In this document: positions 14,548-23,905 of the stretch, piece by piece | Layout: each line of letters starts with the position of its first letter | How positions within the stretch are numbered: position 1 is the first letter of the stretch | NCBI GenBank assembly: GCA_023256355.1 | Contig: JAGDXJ010000007.1 | Span: 1 to 42,670, forward strand | Source: Nitrososphaerales archaeon | GTDB taxonomy: Archaea > Thermoproteota > Nitrososphaeria > Conexivisphaerales > UBA164 | Length of the DNA stretch: 42,670 bases | Direction of reading: 5' to 3' | Notes under the pieces: generated by a model | Databases searched by the model: none | What the model was told of the DNA's origin: nothing | What the model saw: only the letters and a program-made list of their open reading frames with translations | Position numbers and translations under genes: made by a program

Positions 14548-16203
14548 ATGCCTAGTTCTTTTATTAAAGATGGTGTTGAAAGAGCCCCTCACAGAAGCTT
14601 ACTCAGAGCTGTAGGGGTAAAGGATGATGATTTTAAGAAGCCGTTTATAGGTATAGCTAACAGTTACAGCGAGATAGTACCCGGGCATGTGCACTTGAGA
14701 GAATTGGTCGAATATGTTAAGAAAGGTATTAAGGATGCAGGCGGTGTTCCGTTCGAATTTAACACAATAGCTCTTGATGACGGTATAGCCATGGGGCACC
14801 CCGGTATGAAGTATTCTTTACCTTCAAGAGAAGTAATTGCTGATTCTGTCGAAATAATGACGATGGGACATCAATTCGATGGCCTTGTTACCATAAGCAG
14901 CTGTGACAAGATTACTCCAGGGATGCTCATGGCCGTGGCAAGGCTTAATTTACCTTCGATAATGCTCACTGGAGGGGCAATGAAAGCTGGCTTTTATAAC
15001 GGAAAAAAGGTGGGCCTTATAGACGTTTTTGAAGCCGTCGGGTCTTATAAAGCGGGTAAAATCAGCGAAAATGAACTTTTAGAAATTGAAAGGGTTGCAT
15101 GTCCGGGAGCTGGATCATGCAGTGGTCTTTTCACAGCCAACTCCATGGCAATACTTGTGGAAAGCATGGGCCTGACGCTCCCGTATGTTGGTACCTCGTT
15201 AGCTGATAGTGAAGAAAAGAAAAAGCTTGCATACTCTACAGGGAAAAGAATAGTTGAATTAGTAAAGCAGAACATCAGAGCAAGGACGTTCCTGACAAAA
15301 AGTTCTTTTCTTAATGCTATTGCTGTAGATATGGCGCTTGGAGGCTCAACTAACACTATACTTCACCTGCTTGCGGCTGCTTCAGAAGCTAATGTCCAGC
15401 TAAGCCTTGATGATTTTGATATCATGAGTAAAAATGTACCTCACATAGCCCCTATTTACCCAGGGGGTCGTTATATGATAGAGGATCTTCACGAAGCCGG
15501 CGGCGTCCCGGCTTTGATAAAAGTATTAAAGGAGCACATTAATACAGAACTATTAACAGTCTCGGGGCTCTCTCTAAAAGAGATAATAGAAAACGCCAGC
15601 GTAAAAAACCATGAAGTAATAAGAACCCCTGAGAACCCGGTTCACAGAACAGGCGGGATAGCCATCCTTAAGGGCACTCTGGCACCCAACGGTAGCGTAA
15701 TAAAGACCGCAGCTATAGGCGACGATTACTATTTTAAGGGAAAGGCATCTCCGTTTGATTCAGAAGAAGAAGCGTTCGAGGCAGTAATAAAGGGTAAGGT
15801 AGGCGAGGGTAGGGTTATTGTAGTCAGGTATGAAGGGCCAAAAGGCGGTCCGGGCATGAGGGAAATGCTTGACATAACGAGCGCCGTTGTGGGAATGGGC
15901 ATCGACGATAAGGTTGCTCTTATTACCGATGGCAGGTTTTCAGGAGGTACCCGTGGACCTGCAGTTGGACACGTGTCTCCAGAAGCTTGGGATATGGGAC
16001 CCATAGCGTTGATCAGAGAAGATGATCCCATAGAGATAGATGTAAAGCAGAGAAAGCTTAACGTCCTGATAGATGAAAAAGAGCTGAAAAAAAGATCTCA
16101 GGAATGGAAAAAACCCAATCCTAAAACAGCATCAAGGTTTTTGCTCAGGTATTCTTCTCAAGTTACCTCAGCTGATAGAGGGTGTGTTCTCAAGGGATCC
16201 TGA
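14548..16203 (+). CDS. ilvD: Dihydroxy-acid dehydratase
   Basis: IlvD dehydrates 2,3-dihydroxyisovalerate and 2,3-dihydroxy-3-methylvalerate to the 2-keto acids that lead to valine and isoleucine. The 551-residue protein has SSCDKITPGM (Cys119) and CPGAGSCSGLF (Cys185, Cys191) plus the C-terminal GRFSGGTRGPAVGHVSPEA motif. The N-terminal motif is NSYSEIVPGHVHL, with no Cys in the position used by [2Fe-2S] dehydratases, as in the oxygen-sensitive [4Fe-4S] E. coli enzyme. Cluster type is inferred from this motif. The gene is followed without any gap by cimA, and a TATA box 26 bases before the ATG suggests a leaderless transcript. Confidence 0.97.
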   Translation: MPSSFIKDGVERAPHRSLLRAVGVKDDDFKKPFIGIANSYSEIVPGHVHLRELVEYVKKGIKDAGGVPFEFNTIALDDGIAMGHPGMKYSLPSREVIADSVEIMTMGHQFDGLVTISSCDKITPGMLMAVARLNLPSIMLTGGAMKAGFYNGKKVGLIDVFEAVGSYKAGKISENELLEIERVACPGAGSCSGLFTANSMAILVESMGLTLPYVGTSLADSEEKKKLAYSTGKRIVELVKQNIRARTFLTKSSFLNAIAVDMALGGSTNTILHLLAAASEANVQLSLDDFDIMSKNVPHIAPIYPGGRYMIEDLHEAGGVPALIKVLKEHINTELLTVSGLSLKEIIENASVKNHEVIRTPENPVHRTGGIAILKGTLAPNGSVIKTAAIGDDYYFKGKASPFDSEEEAFEAVIKGKVGEGRVIVVRYEGPKGGPGMREMLDITSAVVGMGIDDKVALITDGRFSGGTRGPAVGHVSPEAWDMGPIALIREDDPIEIDVKQRKLNVLIDEKELKKRSQEWKKPNPKTASRFLLRYSSQVTSADRGCVLKGS

Positions 16204-17778
16204 TTGTCTGAAAAAGTAGAAATTCTGGACACAACTTTACGAGACGGATCGCAGATGGCCGGAGTTAGCTTTACCCTGGAGGATAAATTAGAGATAGCAA
16301 AAAAGCTTGATGAAATAGGAATAGACATAATAGAAGGAGGATGGCCTTCCTCAAATCCCAAGGATATGGAATTTTTTAAAGAGGTAAAAAAGCTAAACCT
16401 AGAGCACTCAAAAGTAGCAGCTTTTGGGTCTACAAAGAAGAAGGGTTCCGAAGTTGATAAAAATCTTGAAACCTTGTTGCAGGCTGATACAAAATATGTT
16501 GTAATATTCGGTAAAAGCTGGCTTCTGCATGTTAAAGAAGTGTTAAAAATAAGTCCTGAAGAAAACATATCGCTTATAGGCGAAAGTATAGATTACCTGA
16601 TTTCAAATGGCAGGGAAGTAATATACGATGCAGAACACTTTTTTGACGGTTATAAAGACGATCCGGAATACGCTGTTAAAACAATAAAGACTGCAGAAGA
16701 GGCAGGAGCCAGGGTTATAACTTTAGCCGATACAAACGGTGGCACTTTGCCGTTTGAAGTAGAAAAGATCGTTTCTGAAGTCAGGAAAAAGATAAGCGCT
16801 CCGTTAGGCATACATGCTCATAACGATTCAGGTAACGCCGTAGCAAACTCCCTCGTTGCTGTCAATGCGGGAGCAAGCCATGTACAGGGTACGATCAACG
16901 GGTTAGGTGAAAGGTGCGGTAACGCTGATCTTATACAGGTAATACCTTCTCTTGCCCTGAAGATGAACAAAAAAGTTCTAAAAAGCCCTTCGGAACTAAA
17001 AAAATTAAGAGGTGTTTCAGTTTACATTTATAGCATTCTCAACATGTCTCCAAACCCTTACCAGCCATACGTGGGCAAATATGCGTTCACCCATAAAGGA
17101 GGGGTTCATATAGACGCCATGATTAAAAATCCTAGGACCTATGAGCACATAAACCCAGAACATGTAGGAAATGAACGCAGCTTCCTGGTTTCAGAACAGT
17201 CCGGAAGGGCAAGCATCCTGAACTACGCGGAAGACCTCGGCCTAAAGCTATCTAAAGAGCATCCTGCTGTTATAACAACTTTAAACAAAGTGAAAGAAAT
17301 TGAAAAGTACGGAAGCATAGAAGGCGCTGACGCAACGGTAAAGCTGTGGTTATTAAAGAACCTCGGAATGTACTCAGATAAATTTAGCATACTCTACTGG
17401 ATGGCCAACACAAGAGAAGTTAACAGCAGGATAGAAGCCGAAGGAGAAATCATAGTTAGGGTTAAAGATGAAGTTTACTATGAAAGGGAAACAGGCGTCG
17501 GGCCTGTTCACGCTATAGATAAAGCGCTCAAGAAAGCTTTAACTAAAGTTTTTCCCCAGCTTTCAGATGTAATTCTGGAAAATTACAAAGTAACTGTAAC
17601 AGAGGGCGATAGAAAAGGTACGGCCTCTTACGTAAGGGTTTTTATACAGTTTTCTGATGGAAAATCAACGTGGGCAACAGCTCATGTGTCTGATAACGTT
17701 CTTGTAGCGTCGCTGCAGGCGTTGAGCGATGGTTACAGTTACAGGCTTGCTTTGAACGAATTGCGCAGCCTGCTGTAA
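16204..17778 (+). CDS. cimA: (R)-citramalate synthase
   Basis: CimA condenses pyruvate and acetyl-CoA to citramalate, the entry to threonine-independent isoleucine synthesis. The 524-residue protein has the DTTLRDGSQ metal motif (9-17), the IEGGWPSSNPKD segment typical of the long CimA subgroup, HAHNDSGNA (204-212) with two metal-binding His, GERCGNADL, and a C-terminal regulatory (LeuA dimer-type) domain. Length and GGWPSSNP favour citramalate over isopropylmalate synthase. The start is a TTG that follows the ilvD TGA directly, so the two are translated as a pair. The last 40 bases overlap the convergent aminopeptidase gene. Confidence 0.93.
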   Translation: MSEKVEILDTTLRDGSQMAGVSFTLEDKLEIAKKLDEIGIDIIEGGWPSSNPKDMEFFKEVKKLNLEHSKVAAFGSTKKKGSEVDKNLETLLQADTKYVVIFGKSWLLHVKEVLKISPEENISLIGESIDYLISNGREVIYDAEHFFDGYKDDPEYAVKTIKTAEEAGARVITLADTNGGTLPFEVEKIVSEVRKKISAPLGIHAHNDSGNAVANSLVAVNAGASHVQGTINGLGERCGNADLIQVIPSLALKMNKKVLKSPSELKKLRGVSVYIYSILNMSPNPYQPYVGKYAFTHKGGVHIDAMIKNPRTYEHINPEHVGNERSFLVSEQSGRASILNYAEDLGLKLSKEHPAVITTLNKVKEIEKYGSIEGADATVKLWLLKNLGMYSDKFSILYWMANTREVNSRIEAEGEIIVRVKDEVYYERETGVGPVHAIDKALKKALTKVFPQLSDVILENYKVTVTEGDRKGTASYVRVFIQFSDGKSTWATAHVSDNVLVASLQALSDGYSYRLALNELRSLL

Positions 17779-20069
17779 ACTTTAAGGAGCTCTAAACCGT
17801 TCCTGATACCCATGCTTGCTTCTTCAACCTTGTTTTTTTCGAAAAATTCCCTTACTTCCTGTTCCCTATCAAGACCGACATAAGGTATCAAAGCAAATAG
17901 TATTCTTGGCAATGCTCCAGATTTTGCAAAAACGCTTCTCAGGTATTCTACGTTATCCTTAAGCCATGCCCATAGCAGGTCATAATTTTGCGGGTTCGTT
18001 ATCGCGTTTGTTATATACCTTATATCCTGTTTTTTGACATCGCTCGTCTTGAACATCGAAAGAACTCTCTGAAAGTCATCTTGCTTCCTGATGTTCAACA
18101 TTCCTATTAGGACGTTTACCCTGTCTTCATCATAAGCTGCTTTTTTGTACAGTGAGTTTAGCTCCTCAAAAGGCTTTTCAGAAGAAACGGCTATCGAAAC
18201 CGTTACTGCCGCGCGCACATTAGGGTCTGAGGAAAAGTAATCAGCTACTGACATTTCTTTAGCAAATTTATCGTTTATCATGCTTAACCTCCTCGATAGA
18301 ATCCCGTTAAACATTTTTGCTTTAAAGTCGGTTCTGTTCTTCCAGGTCTCATAAAGGGAATTAAGATGCCTCTCGTATACCGGTTTTATTTTGTCTCCAA
18401 ATATTAAATAAAGCGTTGTCATCTGCGATAGCAAAGTAAGGGCTGGAAGGTATGAATCTTCTCCCAGGAATTTTTCTGTCAAAGAAATGTATTCATTAAG
18501 GCTTATGAGGTTGGCCAGCATGCTTGAATAAGAATCCGCTAACAGGTTCCATTTATCAAAAGCGCCTTTGCTCCCAGCCAGAGGTTTATCCCAGCTGCTG
18601 TATAGAGCTCTGTAAAAACCTTTCCCTTCTACGTTTATTTTTGAAAAATCTTCAATCTCTCCAGAAACGCCCTCTAAGAGAGCAGTAACTTTTTTCCCAT
18701 CCTTATAATACGTAAGAGGCAAGGGCCAGACGTCATCCTCTAAAGATAGATACCTGAACCTTTTTTGCTCTATCTTTGCTTTTGTATCGCTAAAATAAAC
18801 CCTTACCATTGGATGCCCTGCCTTTGTAACCCAGGCATTCATGATCTTTTGTACCGGCAAACTTGAAGCCTCTTCCAGGCTAGCCCATAAGTCGCTCATC
18901 GTTGCGTTTGAATAAGCGTTGGCTTTTAAGTAAGATTTTATGCCGTCTTCAAAAACGTTTTCTCCCATATAATCTTCAAGCATTCTTAACACGCTTGCTC
19001 CTTTACCGTAGCTTATATCGTCAAATATCTGCTCTATCTCTTCTGGCTTGTTTACAGGAACGTGTATAGGGTGTGTCGTGCTTAGTGAATCTGTATGCAT
19101 TGCTGGTTCAGTTTCAGTTAGCACAAAGTCTTCCCAGTGATCCCACTCTGGAAATACGGAATTTATGGCTTTATAGCTCATAAACGTTGCAAAGCTTTCA
19201 TTCAACCATAGATCATCCCACCATTTCATTGTAACAAGATCGCCAAACCATTGATGAGCTATTTCATGCGCTACAACAGTTGCCACGTTTCTTCTTACAG
19301 ATTCCGAACTTTTTTCGTCAGCAAGCAAAGCTATTTCTCTGAATGTTATGGCCCCCCAGTTTTCCATCGCGCCAACGGCAAACTCAGGAACTGCTATAAG
19401 GTGTAATTTTGGCAACGGGTATTCTATGTCGAAATATCCTTCATAAAATCCAATAACCTTTTTTGCTACATCTAAAGCAAATCGCCCTCTAGAAGATTTT
19501 CCACCATAAGCCGCTACGTAAACCATCTTATCTCCCATCTTATCTTCTATTTCGTCAAAATCGCCAACTCCAAGGTATAATAGGTAGGTTGACATGGGTA
19601 AAGTTTCTGGGAAATAGTAAGTTACTTCATTGTTGCTTCTTTCTATTTTTGAAGGAGGCATGTTAGATATTGCCTTTGTATCCCTGTTTACATGAACGGT
19701 AAGCCTGAACCTTGCTTTGTAATCTGGCCTGTCTATACACGGTATAAACAGGCGCGCGCCGTTTGGCTCAAACTGAGTTGTATAAAATTTGGCGTCTTTA
19801 AATCTTGCAACATAAAACCCCATCAAACTTTCTGAAGCTTTTCCTTTAAACCTGATTTGCAGTTTTTCAGTTATGTTTGCCTCAACCTTAAAACCTTTAT
19901 CTCCTTCTACCGGTTCTACCTTTTTACCATCAGCCAGTACGCTTTCAATTTTTAATCCTTCAGCATCTATCCACGGGTTTATTGCAGACATATAAATTGT
20001 TTCTTCCCCGGTATAAGTTCCTGTTTCGAAATCCAGATCCAGCTTAATATCGTATTCTGTTATTCTCAT
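17739..20069 (-). CDS. M1 family aminopeptidase, tricorn F2/F3 type
   Basis: This zinc aminopeptidase trims N-terminal residues from peptides made by the proteasome or tricorn protease. The 776-residue protein matches tricorn interacting factors F2/F3 in length and layout: an N-terminal beta domain, the exopeptidase motif GAMENWG (233-239), the zinc site HEIAH (268-272) with Glu291 in WLNESFATF, and a helical C-terminal domain. All catalytic residues are intact. The ATG at 20069 starts the typical ITEYDIKLDLDF strand. The 3' end overlaps convergent cimA by 40 bases. Sulfolobales also carry such enzymes without tricorn, so the partner protease is unknown. Confidence 0.93.
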   Translation of the reverse strand: MRITEYDIKLDLDFETGTYTGEETIYMSAINPWIDAEGLKIESVLADGKKVEPVEGDKGFKVEANITEKLQIRFKGKASESLMGFYVARFKDAKFYTTQFEPNGARLFIPCIDRPDYKARFRLTVHVNRDTKAISNMPPSKIERSNNEVTYYFPETLPMSTYLLYLGVGDFDEIEDKMGDKMVYVAAYGGKSSRGRFALDVAKKVIGFYEGYFDIEYPLPKLHLIAVPEFAVGAMENWGAITFREIALLADEKSSESVRRNVATVVAHEIAHQWFGDLVTMKWWDDLWLNESFATFMSYKAINSVFPEWDHWEDFVLTETEPAMHTDSLSTTHPIHVPVNKPEEIEQIFDDISYGKGASVLRMLEDYMGENVFEDGIKSYLKANAYSNATMSDLWASLEEASSLPVQKIMNAWVTKAGHPMVRVYFSDTKAKIEQKRFRYLSLEDDVWPLPLTYYKDGKKVTALLEGVSGEIEDFSKINVEGKGFYRALYSSWDKPLAGSKGAFDKWNLLADSYSSMLANLISLNEYISLTEKFLGEDSYLPALTLLSQMTTLYLIFGDKIKPVYERHLNSLYETWKNRTDFKAKMFNGILSRRLSMINDKFAKEMSVADYFSSDPNVRAAVTVSIAVSSEKPFEELNSLYKKAAYDEDRVNVLIGMLNIRKQDDFQRVLSMFKTSDVKKQDIRYITNAITNPQNYDLLWAWLKDNVEYLRSVFAKSGALPRILFALIPYVGLDREQEVREFFEKNKVEEASMGIRNGLELLKVYSRLRNSFKASL

Positions 20070-20110
20070 GATAAATATTAATAATGCGCGTATTTATAAT
20101 CTTTAGCGCC

Positions 20111-20590
20111 ATGAAAATCAAATATAAAAGGGTATTCCTTTACATTACTGGAGCCTTTTTTGCTTTATACGTTGTTCTGCTTATTCTTAACTATTTGCAT
20201 TTTGCATTCCCTGTGGAAGGAGTCAGCATGCAACCTGTGCTTTGGACGGGTTATCTTGCTTTTGTCCAACCAGCAACTATCTCGCAGCTTGCACCAAATT
20301 CCAGCATAATCGTATACCACAATCCGTTCTATAAAGAGCTTGTAATTCATATGGTGATTAAAAAGATAGATAATTATGCGGTGATAGTAAAAGGAGTTAA
20401 TAGCGTCACAAACCCTCTTCCTGATTTAAACTATTCGTCGGGAATGCCGCTACTTGTTACCCAAAACATGATTATAGGTAAGGTGCTTTTCTGGATACCA
20501 TATCTTGGATATATTCTGCTCTATCCGTATGATTACATTGTAGTCATACTCTTTATAATTTCAATAATAATTAATTCCTTTGGCGAATAA
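20111..20590 (+). CDS. Type I signal peptidase, archaeal/Sec11 type
   Basis: The enzyme removes signal peptides from exported proteins at the cytoplasmic membrane. The 159-residue protein has an N-terminal membrane helix (residues about 6-30), the nucleophile motif EGVSMQPVL with Ser39, and the LVIHMVIKK box, where His80 takes the place of the bacterial Lys, as in eukaryotic and archaeal Sec11. The expected downstream region VKGVNSVTNPLPD and a C-terminal hydrophobic segment follow. I chose the ATG at 20111; an ATG nine codons earlier would add a short hydrophobic extension. It diverges from the aminopeptidase gene with only about 40 bases between the starts. Confidence 0.88.
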   Translation: MKIKYKRVFLYITGAFFALYVVLLILNYLHFAFPVEGVSMQPVLWTGYLAFVQPATISQLAPNSSIIVYHNPFYKELVIHMVIKKIDNYAVIVKGVNSVTNPLPDLNYSSGMPLLVTQNMIIGKVLFWIPYLGYILLYPYDYIVVILFIISIIINSFGE

Positions 20591-20620
20591 ACCTAACTCT
20601 TAAAAATAATAAGATTTATA

Positions 20621-21094
20621 CTAAGGCATAGTCTTTAATGCCTTGCCTATAATTGTATTTGTAAAAAACGATGTTAATATATACCATGTAACAAAGTTCA
20701 TCCCCCATGCAACGCCAGCAGGTTTATCTGCCGCAAAATAAAAGATAGAAAACTTAAAGGGGGAAAGAGCTACAATAGAATTTCCAAAATAAAAAGTTAA
20801 GACATAAAACAGTATCAAGAATGGTATCAAAAGGTAAAGCGATACTTTCATCCTGTCCATCTGGCTTTTCATTACCATATCTTGCAACTGTTTTTGCTTT
20901 TTCTCTAGCTTTGCCTGTTTTTCTTTATCGCCCTCAGATATTGCCTGTCTGTACTCTTTTACGAACTCGTTGTAGGCTTTCATAACTTCGTTGCTGGCCT
21001 GCAGGTCAACCTTTTTCATTATCAGTATGTTAGATGCCAACGCTGACACTAAGGAGACTGCAAATATTATCAAAGCAGATTCGACTATTGGCAT
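20621..21094 (-). CDS. DUF106 membrane protein, Oxa1/EMC3 superfamily
   Basis: The 157-residue protein has three predicted membrane segments: residues about 5-25, then two after residue 85 (LYLLIPFLILFYVLTFYFG and a C-terminal WGMNFVTWYILTSFF). A charged cytoplasmic coiled coil of about residues 30-85 (EFVKEYRQAISEGDKEKQ...MKSQMDRMK) lies between. This is the archaeal DUF106 layout, related to YidC/Oxa1/Get1/EMC3 insertases that help insert membrane proteins. It sits 11 bases after adk at the end of the secY-adk tail of the ribosomal operon, the usual archaeal location. A T-rich stretch follows the stop on the minus strand. Confidence 0.9.
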   Translation of the reverse strand: MPIVESALIIFAVSLVSALASNILIMKKVDLQASNEVMKAYNEFVKEYRQAISEGDKEKQAKLEKKQKQLQDMVMKSQMDRMKVSLYLLIPFLILFYVLTFYFGNSIVALSPFKFSIFYFAADKPAGVAWGMNFVTWYILTSFFTNTIIGKALKTMP

Positions 21095-21105
21095 ATTCCT
21101 TCTCT

Positions 21106-21678
21106 CTATAGCTCAAGCCTTTTTATAAGTTCTTCTGCAGTTGCTTCAGGCTTTCCTTCTTCGTTCACAACTTCAGACGCAAGGGCCCCTGTTATGTTTG
21201 ATACAGATATCATGTACATCCTTGAATACTCAATCTCCTCTTCAACCTTTTCCAGAGGTATTATCTCCCTCTTCCTTGTAGGGTCGTTCATCCTCCTCTT
21301 TATTATCAGTTCTGCAGGTGCTGTTATCAGGAAAAGGTGAGTTGGTTTCAGTATCCTTGCAACGTGCATCGGTATGCCCGGCAGGTAGCCAAAAGGCGTT
21401 GGTATCTGAAAGTGAGTGTCGACAACTTTAAGGTAAGATTTTGAAGAAGCTATCCTCTTTGCGGCTGACTTCTGAAGCTCAACCTGCTTTTCATAAGGCA
21501 GATTCCTCATCTGGTCCCTGTCCTTTATTCCGGCTTTTTCAGCCTCATTGAGCATTACAGTCCCGTAAACAAAGGTTTCAAAGTCAACGTTCTTTGCCTT
21601 TAGCTTTTCGTAAAAAACGTTCAGGACTGTGGTCTTCCCGACTCCAGCTATTCCGCCGATGATAGCGAGCTTACTCAA
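21106..21678 (-). CDS. adkA: Archaeal adenylate kinase (AdkA)
   Basis: AdkA interconverts ATP, AMP and ADP. The 190-residue protein starts with a P-loop, IIGGIAGVGKTT, and has TVMLNEAEKAG, RDQMRNLP and VDTHFQIPTPFGYLPG, which are specific to the archaeal AdkA family rather than the bacterial Adk type. A later RRMNDPTRKRE segment resembles its lid arginines. The start is TTG at 21678, because GGTG stands six bases upstream and archaeal homologues begin with this Lys-Leu-Ala-Ile strand; longer readings from GTG or TTG inside secY are less likely. It overlaps the secY stop by eight bases. Confidence 0.92.
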   Translation of the reverse strand: MSKLAIIGGIAGVGKTTVLNVFYEKLKAKNVDFETFVYGTVMLNEAEKAGIKDRDQMRNLPYEKQVELQKSAAKRIASSKSYLKVVDTHFQIPTPFGYLPGIPMHVARILKPTHLFLITAPAELIIKRRMNDPTRKREIIPLEKVEEEIEYSRMYMISVSNITGALASEVVNEEGKPEATAEELIKRLEL

Positions 21679-23053
21679 ACAGCCCACCAAGTCCTGGCAC
21701 TGTTGAGATAAGTTGCTCCTGAGCCAGCATCTGGTAATAGCTGATAGATATGTCTATAACTAGCAACAATCCTATCCCTGTACCGTAAACGTTCAAGAGC
21801 GTGCTCGCAGCTGCTATTATGCCTATAAGCAGACCGCTGAACAGAGTTACTACAGGAATATATCTGTTAAGAAGGCTGCCTATCGTAGTCCTTGTAGTCC
21901 TGAATCCCGGTATCTGAAGGTCAGAAGAAATTATTGTTTCAGCTGCTTTTTCTGCAGACATGCCGCTTACATCAACCCATAGCTTTGCAAAAACCACGCT
22001 CAGAATAATTACAAAAAGCGAGTAAGTTATTACCTGAACCGGGTGGTGGAAAGCGAGGGGAACCGGTGGTGGGGTGCTTACATAATAAAGCAAACCTCCG
22101 GTAAAAGTTCCGTTTTGAACTGTTCCAAGCCATGTTATGTGGTTGTATATGGCTGGATTTTTTGCAAGCATTGCAAAGAAGAACTGGAAATCTGCAATGA
22201 GCGCAGCAACGAGGATAACGGGTATGTTAGAAACGTAAAGCAGCTTAATCGGGTATGTAGCAGAAAAGCCCTTAAATTTTGAAGACGATATAGGTATCTC
22301 AATCCTTACGCCTTCAAGATAGAGGATAAGCAGAGCGAAAAGAATCGTGCTTATCAAACCTATCAGATCAGGAAAATTCGCCGGCCTGTTAACTATGTTC
22401 ATGTAAGCCCTGTGTATGGTTTCGTTTATTGCGTATGGTATATAACCAAAGTACTGACCGTCAACCGGTATAGGGCTAAACAGGTCAAGCATTATCTGCA
22501 ACGATATGCCGGCAAGTATAAACAGGCTTATACCGCTCCCTATCCCCCATCCTTTTTGAAGCATCTGATCCAGCAGGAAAACTATCGAAGTAGCTATTAT
22601 GAGCTGAAATATCACTATTACTGTTGCATAGGGGCTTAAAGTTGTCCCTACAACACCGCTCAATACATAAAAAACGCTTTCAGCAATGATAAACACGAAA
22701 GTAAGTATCTTTGTTATAGACGCAAAAAACTTCTGATCTTCTGGATTTGTCAGATCCAGATGAATCAGATCAGAGCCCATAAGAACTTGTGCAATGAGCC
22801 CAGCGGTAACTATCGGACCTATGCCGAGCGTCATCAAAGTTCCTATGTTGGCCGCAAAAATTATCTGGTAGAAAAAGAGAAGCGAACTTGAGGATTTTAA
22901 TACTCCATAAAGCGGAATCTGGGCCATAAGCAGATAGAGTACGACAGCAAGAAGCGTCCAGATTAACCTTTCAGTTAAGCTAGGTTTCTGTTTAGGCTTC
23001 GGCACCTCGGGTAAAACCGATGAAATTTTAAAGAATGCATCTCTTATACTCAT
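21671..23053 (-). CDS. secY: Preprotein translocase subunit SecY
   Basis: SecY is the pore of the Sec protein-export channel. The 460-residue protein shows about ten membrane helices, the cytosolic N-terminal amphipathic region with KQKPSLTERLIWT, a plug-region segment around YGVLKSSSSLLFFYQIIFAANIG, and the conserved helix-5/7 parts YLEGVRIEIPISS and FRTTRTTIGSLLNRYIP. This is the archaeal/Sec61alpha type, with an extended extracellular loop near residues 310-335. It follows L15 after two bases and overlaps adk by eight, as in many archaea. Confidence 0.97.
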   Translation of the reverse strand: MSIRDAFFKISSVLPEVPKPKQKPSLTERLIWTLLAVVLYLLMAQIPLYGVLKSSSSLLFFYQIIFAANIGTLMTLGIGPIVTAGLIAQVLMGSDLIHLDLTNPEDQKFFASITKILTFVFIIAESVFYVLSGVVGTTLSPYATVIVIFQLIIATSIVFLLDQMLQKGWGIGSGISLFILAGISLQIMLDLFSPIPVDGQYFGYIPYAINETIHRAYMNIVNRPANFPDLIGLISTILFALLILYLEGVRIEIPISSSKFKGFSATYPIKLLYVSNIPVILVAALIADFQFFFAMLAKNPAIYNHITWLGTVQNGTFTGGLLYYVSTPPPVPLAFHHPVQVITYSLFVIILSVVFAKLWVDVSGMSAEKAAETIISSDLQIPGFRTTRTTIGSLLNRYIPVVTLFSGLLIGIIAAASTLLNVYGTGIGLLLVIDISISYYQMLAQEQLISTVPGLGGLFE

Positions 23054-23055
23054 TT

Positions 23056-23481
23056 TTAATTAACTGAGATTTTTCCGCCGGCCTTAACTATAGACTCTTC
23101 AGCTTTTTTTGTCCAGCTTTCAGCTATCACATATACAGGTTTTATCAGGTTACCTTTTCCTAAAACCTTCTGTATTTTTAATTCCTTTAAATTGATGACG
23201 GGTAAACCATCTTTTGTAACTCCAGGCTGGTATTTTTCGAGCAAGTAGTTTATTTCTTCCACGTTAATCCATTTTTTGATCTTCTCGCCGGTGGGATTGT
23301 GGAAGCCATTTTTTCCAAAATGATCCGGATCGTGGACAAGTATCCAGCTCCATTTATGCTTGTGAAGCCCAGCACCTCCTGTCCCTCCATGTCCTCCGGA
23401 CTTCCTGTGCTGTCCTATCTGTCCCCAACCCACGGTTCTTGAACCTCTGAGCTTTCTTATTTTTCTTTTCCTAGTTGCCAT
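23056..23481 (-). CDS. rpl15: 50S ribosomal protein L15 (uL15)
   Basis: The 141-residue protein is the archaeal/eukaryotic L27a type of uL15. It has the basic N-terminus KRKIRKLRGSRTVGWG, the Gly-rich GGHGGTGGAGLHKHKWSW loop that threads into 23S rRNA, and a C-terminal domain ending in VKAGGKISV. It overlaps the end of L30 by 11 bases and is followed by secY, the standard gene order. Confidence 0.96.
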   Translation of the reverse strand: MATRKRKIRKLRGSRTVGWGQIGQHRKSGGHGGTGGAGLHKHKWSWILVHDPDHFGKNGFHNPTGEKIKKWINVEEINYLLEKYQPGVTKDGLPVINLKELKIQKVLGKGNLIKPVYVIAESWTKKAEESIVKAGGKISVN

Positions 23482-23905
23482 TTTGTATCATCCTCTCTAA
23501 TAGGTCAAGGGCTGTATATTTGTTTCTCGGTATTCCTTTCTTTGGAGGCGGAAGGCCAAAATAAGGCTTTATACCAATAAGCTTTAGCTTTATTTTACCT
23601 TCATCATAGAGTTTGACCAGAGTCTCAAAATCGTTTATGCCCTTTGAATTTAGATATTCTAAAGTAAGGGGACGCTGGTCGTTTACCTTTCCTCTTTTCT
23701 GGAAGAGTTCGACTGCCTTTTCAAAAGGCAGTTCCTGCCAGATCACATAATCTTTGGCTTTTTGGAGCATTCCTCTGACTACTGGAGAATCCCTAAGTAC
23801 TGTTGCGTTGAACCTCCTTTTTAGATGCAGCATCTCCAAAGTTTTTTTAACGTCTTTTCTTACGTTTATCGTACCTTTTGTCCTTATAGCTATTAAAAGG
23901 CTCAT
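23471..23905 (-). CDS. rpl30: 50S ribosomal protein L30 (uL30)
   Basis: At 144 residues this is the long archaeal/eukaryotic L7-type uL30. The N-terminal ferredoxin-like core (LIAIRTKGTINVRKDVKKTL, LHLKRRFNATVL) is followed by the archaeal extension with YFGLPPPKKGIPRNKY. Bacterial L30 would be only about 60 residues. Its ATG overlaps the S5 stop by four bases, which indicates coupled translation. Confidence 0.96.
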   Translation of the reverse strand: MSLLIAIRTKGTINVRKDVKKTLEMLHLKRRFNATVLRDSPVVRGMLQKAKDYVIWQELPFEKAVELFQKRGKVNDQRPLTLEYLNSKGINDFETLVKLYDEGKIKLKLIGIKPYFGLPPPKKGIPRNKYTALDLLERMIQNGN

